The notes beneath the pieces are model-generated. The model was not told the origin of the DNA. It saw nothing but the letters and a program-made list of their open reading frames with translations, and did no database searches. Both the position numbers and the translations under genes were made by a program. From Hyphomicrobiales bacterium (GTDB lineage Bacteria; Pseudomonadota; Alphaproteobacteria; Rhizobiales; Rhizobiaceae), in the NCBI GenBank assembly GCA_900472175.1, contig UCHD01000035.1:1-34171 (forward strand): a DNA stretch of 34,171 nucleotides. Direction: 5' to 3'. Shown here piece after piece: positions 34,104-34,171 of the stretch; the first letter of the stretch is position 1; every line of letters begins with the position of its first letter.

Positions 34104-34171
34104 GTTCAGTTTCGTCGCAACCGCTGTCGCCTGTTGAATGCTGAGGACATTGAGTGTATCCATCCGAGCAG
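34095..34171 (-). CDS. second TraR-like LuxR regulator, C-terminal end only
   Basis: The last 24 codons of a gene that enters from the right edge, read as ARMDTLNVLSIQQATAVATK followed by LNLI and a TGA at 34095. This aligns with the end of the other TraR-like protein (ARDKLGAVSLIQAVAIATRL, then HLI) and with the usual TraR/LuxR final helix. It overlaps the traM 3' end by nine bases in convergent orientation. Only the tail is visible, so whether the full gene is intact, or a truncated TrlR-like inhibitor, cannot be said. Confidence 0.65.
   Translation of the reverse strand, partial: ARMDTLNVLSIQQATAVATKLNLI

Overview
The window looks like part of a large plasmid, or a plasmid-derived accessory region, from an alphaproteobacterium of the Rhizobium/Agrobacterium/Ochrobactrum type. 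The base composition is GC-rich. The right end carries a TraR-type LuxR regulator and its antiactivator TraM, a pair typical of conjugative rhizobial plasmids, and the middle carries an ABC-transporter-led catabolic operon of the kind these replicons hold. Old scars are present: a decayed IS630 transposase at the left end, a hipA 3' fragment, and the head of a DUF1254 gene. No tRNA, rRNA or CRISPR was seen.

Left block (about 0.95-17.2 kb, all minus strand, read from right to left): two paralogous AraC-family regulators, a truncated DUF1254 gene head, then sulfatase, DUF1254/1214 protein, outer-membrane barrel, sulfatase, three DUF1254/1214 proteins, and a third sulfatase. Almost every product has a Sec or Tat export signal. 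The block therefore looks like a periplasm/outer-membrane device for a sulfated organic compound: the barrel may admit it, the formylglycine-type sulfatases strip sulfate, and the DUF1254/1214 proteins do something unknown. GTTTAA/TTAAAC-type inverted repeats recur in the gaps of this block.

Middle block (17.6-30.4 kb): a LysR regulator (minus) and a small XRE regulator (plus, preceded by a perfect 14-bp palindrome) stand before a plus-strand series. That series comprises a polyamine-type ABC importer (binding protein, two permeases, ATPase), a TauD-type dioxygenase, an RraA-fold protein, a nitrilase-superfamily amidase, an MmgE/PrpD protein, a roughly 1-kb scar with a hipA remnant and a possible tiny membrane protein, an ornithine cyclodeaminase/mu-crystallin family protein, and a second MmgE/PrpD protein. 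The set suggests uptake and breakdown of a small amine- or amide-containing acid. The substrate cannot be read from sequence.

Right block (30.4-34.2 kb): on the minus strand, traR-like gene, a PhoB-type response regulator with a degenerate receiver, and an amidohydrolase that converges on the second PrpD gene. traM is divergent from traR. A second TraR-like gene enters from the right edge and overlaps the 3' end of traM. The traR-to-amidohydrolase co-orientation raises the possibility, as inference only, that catabolism and quorum-controlled conjugation are linked as in opine plasmids.
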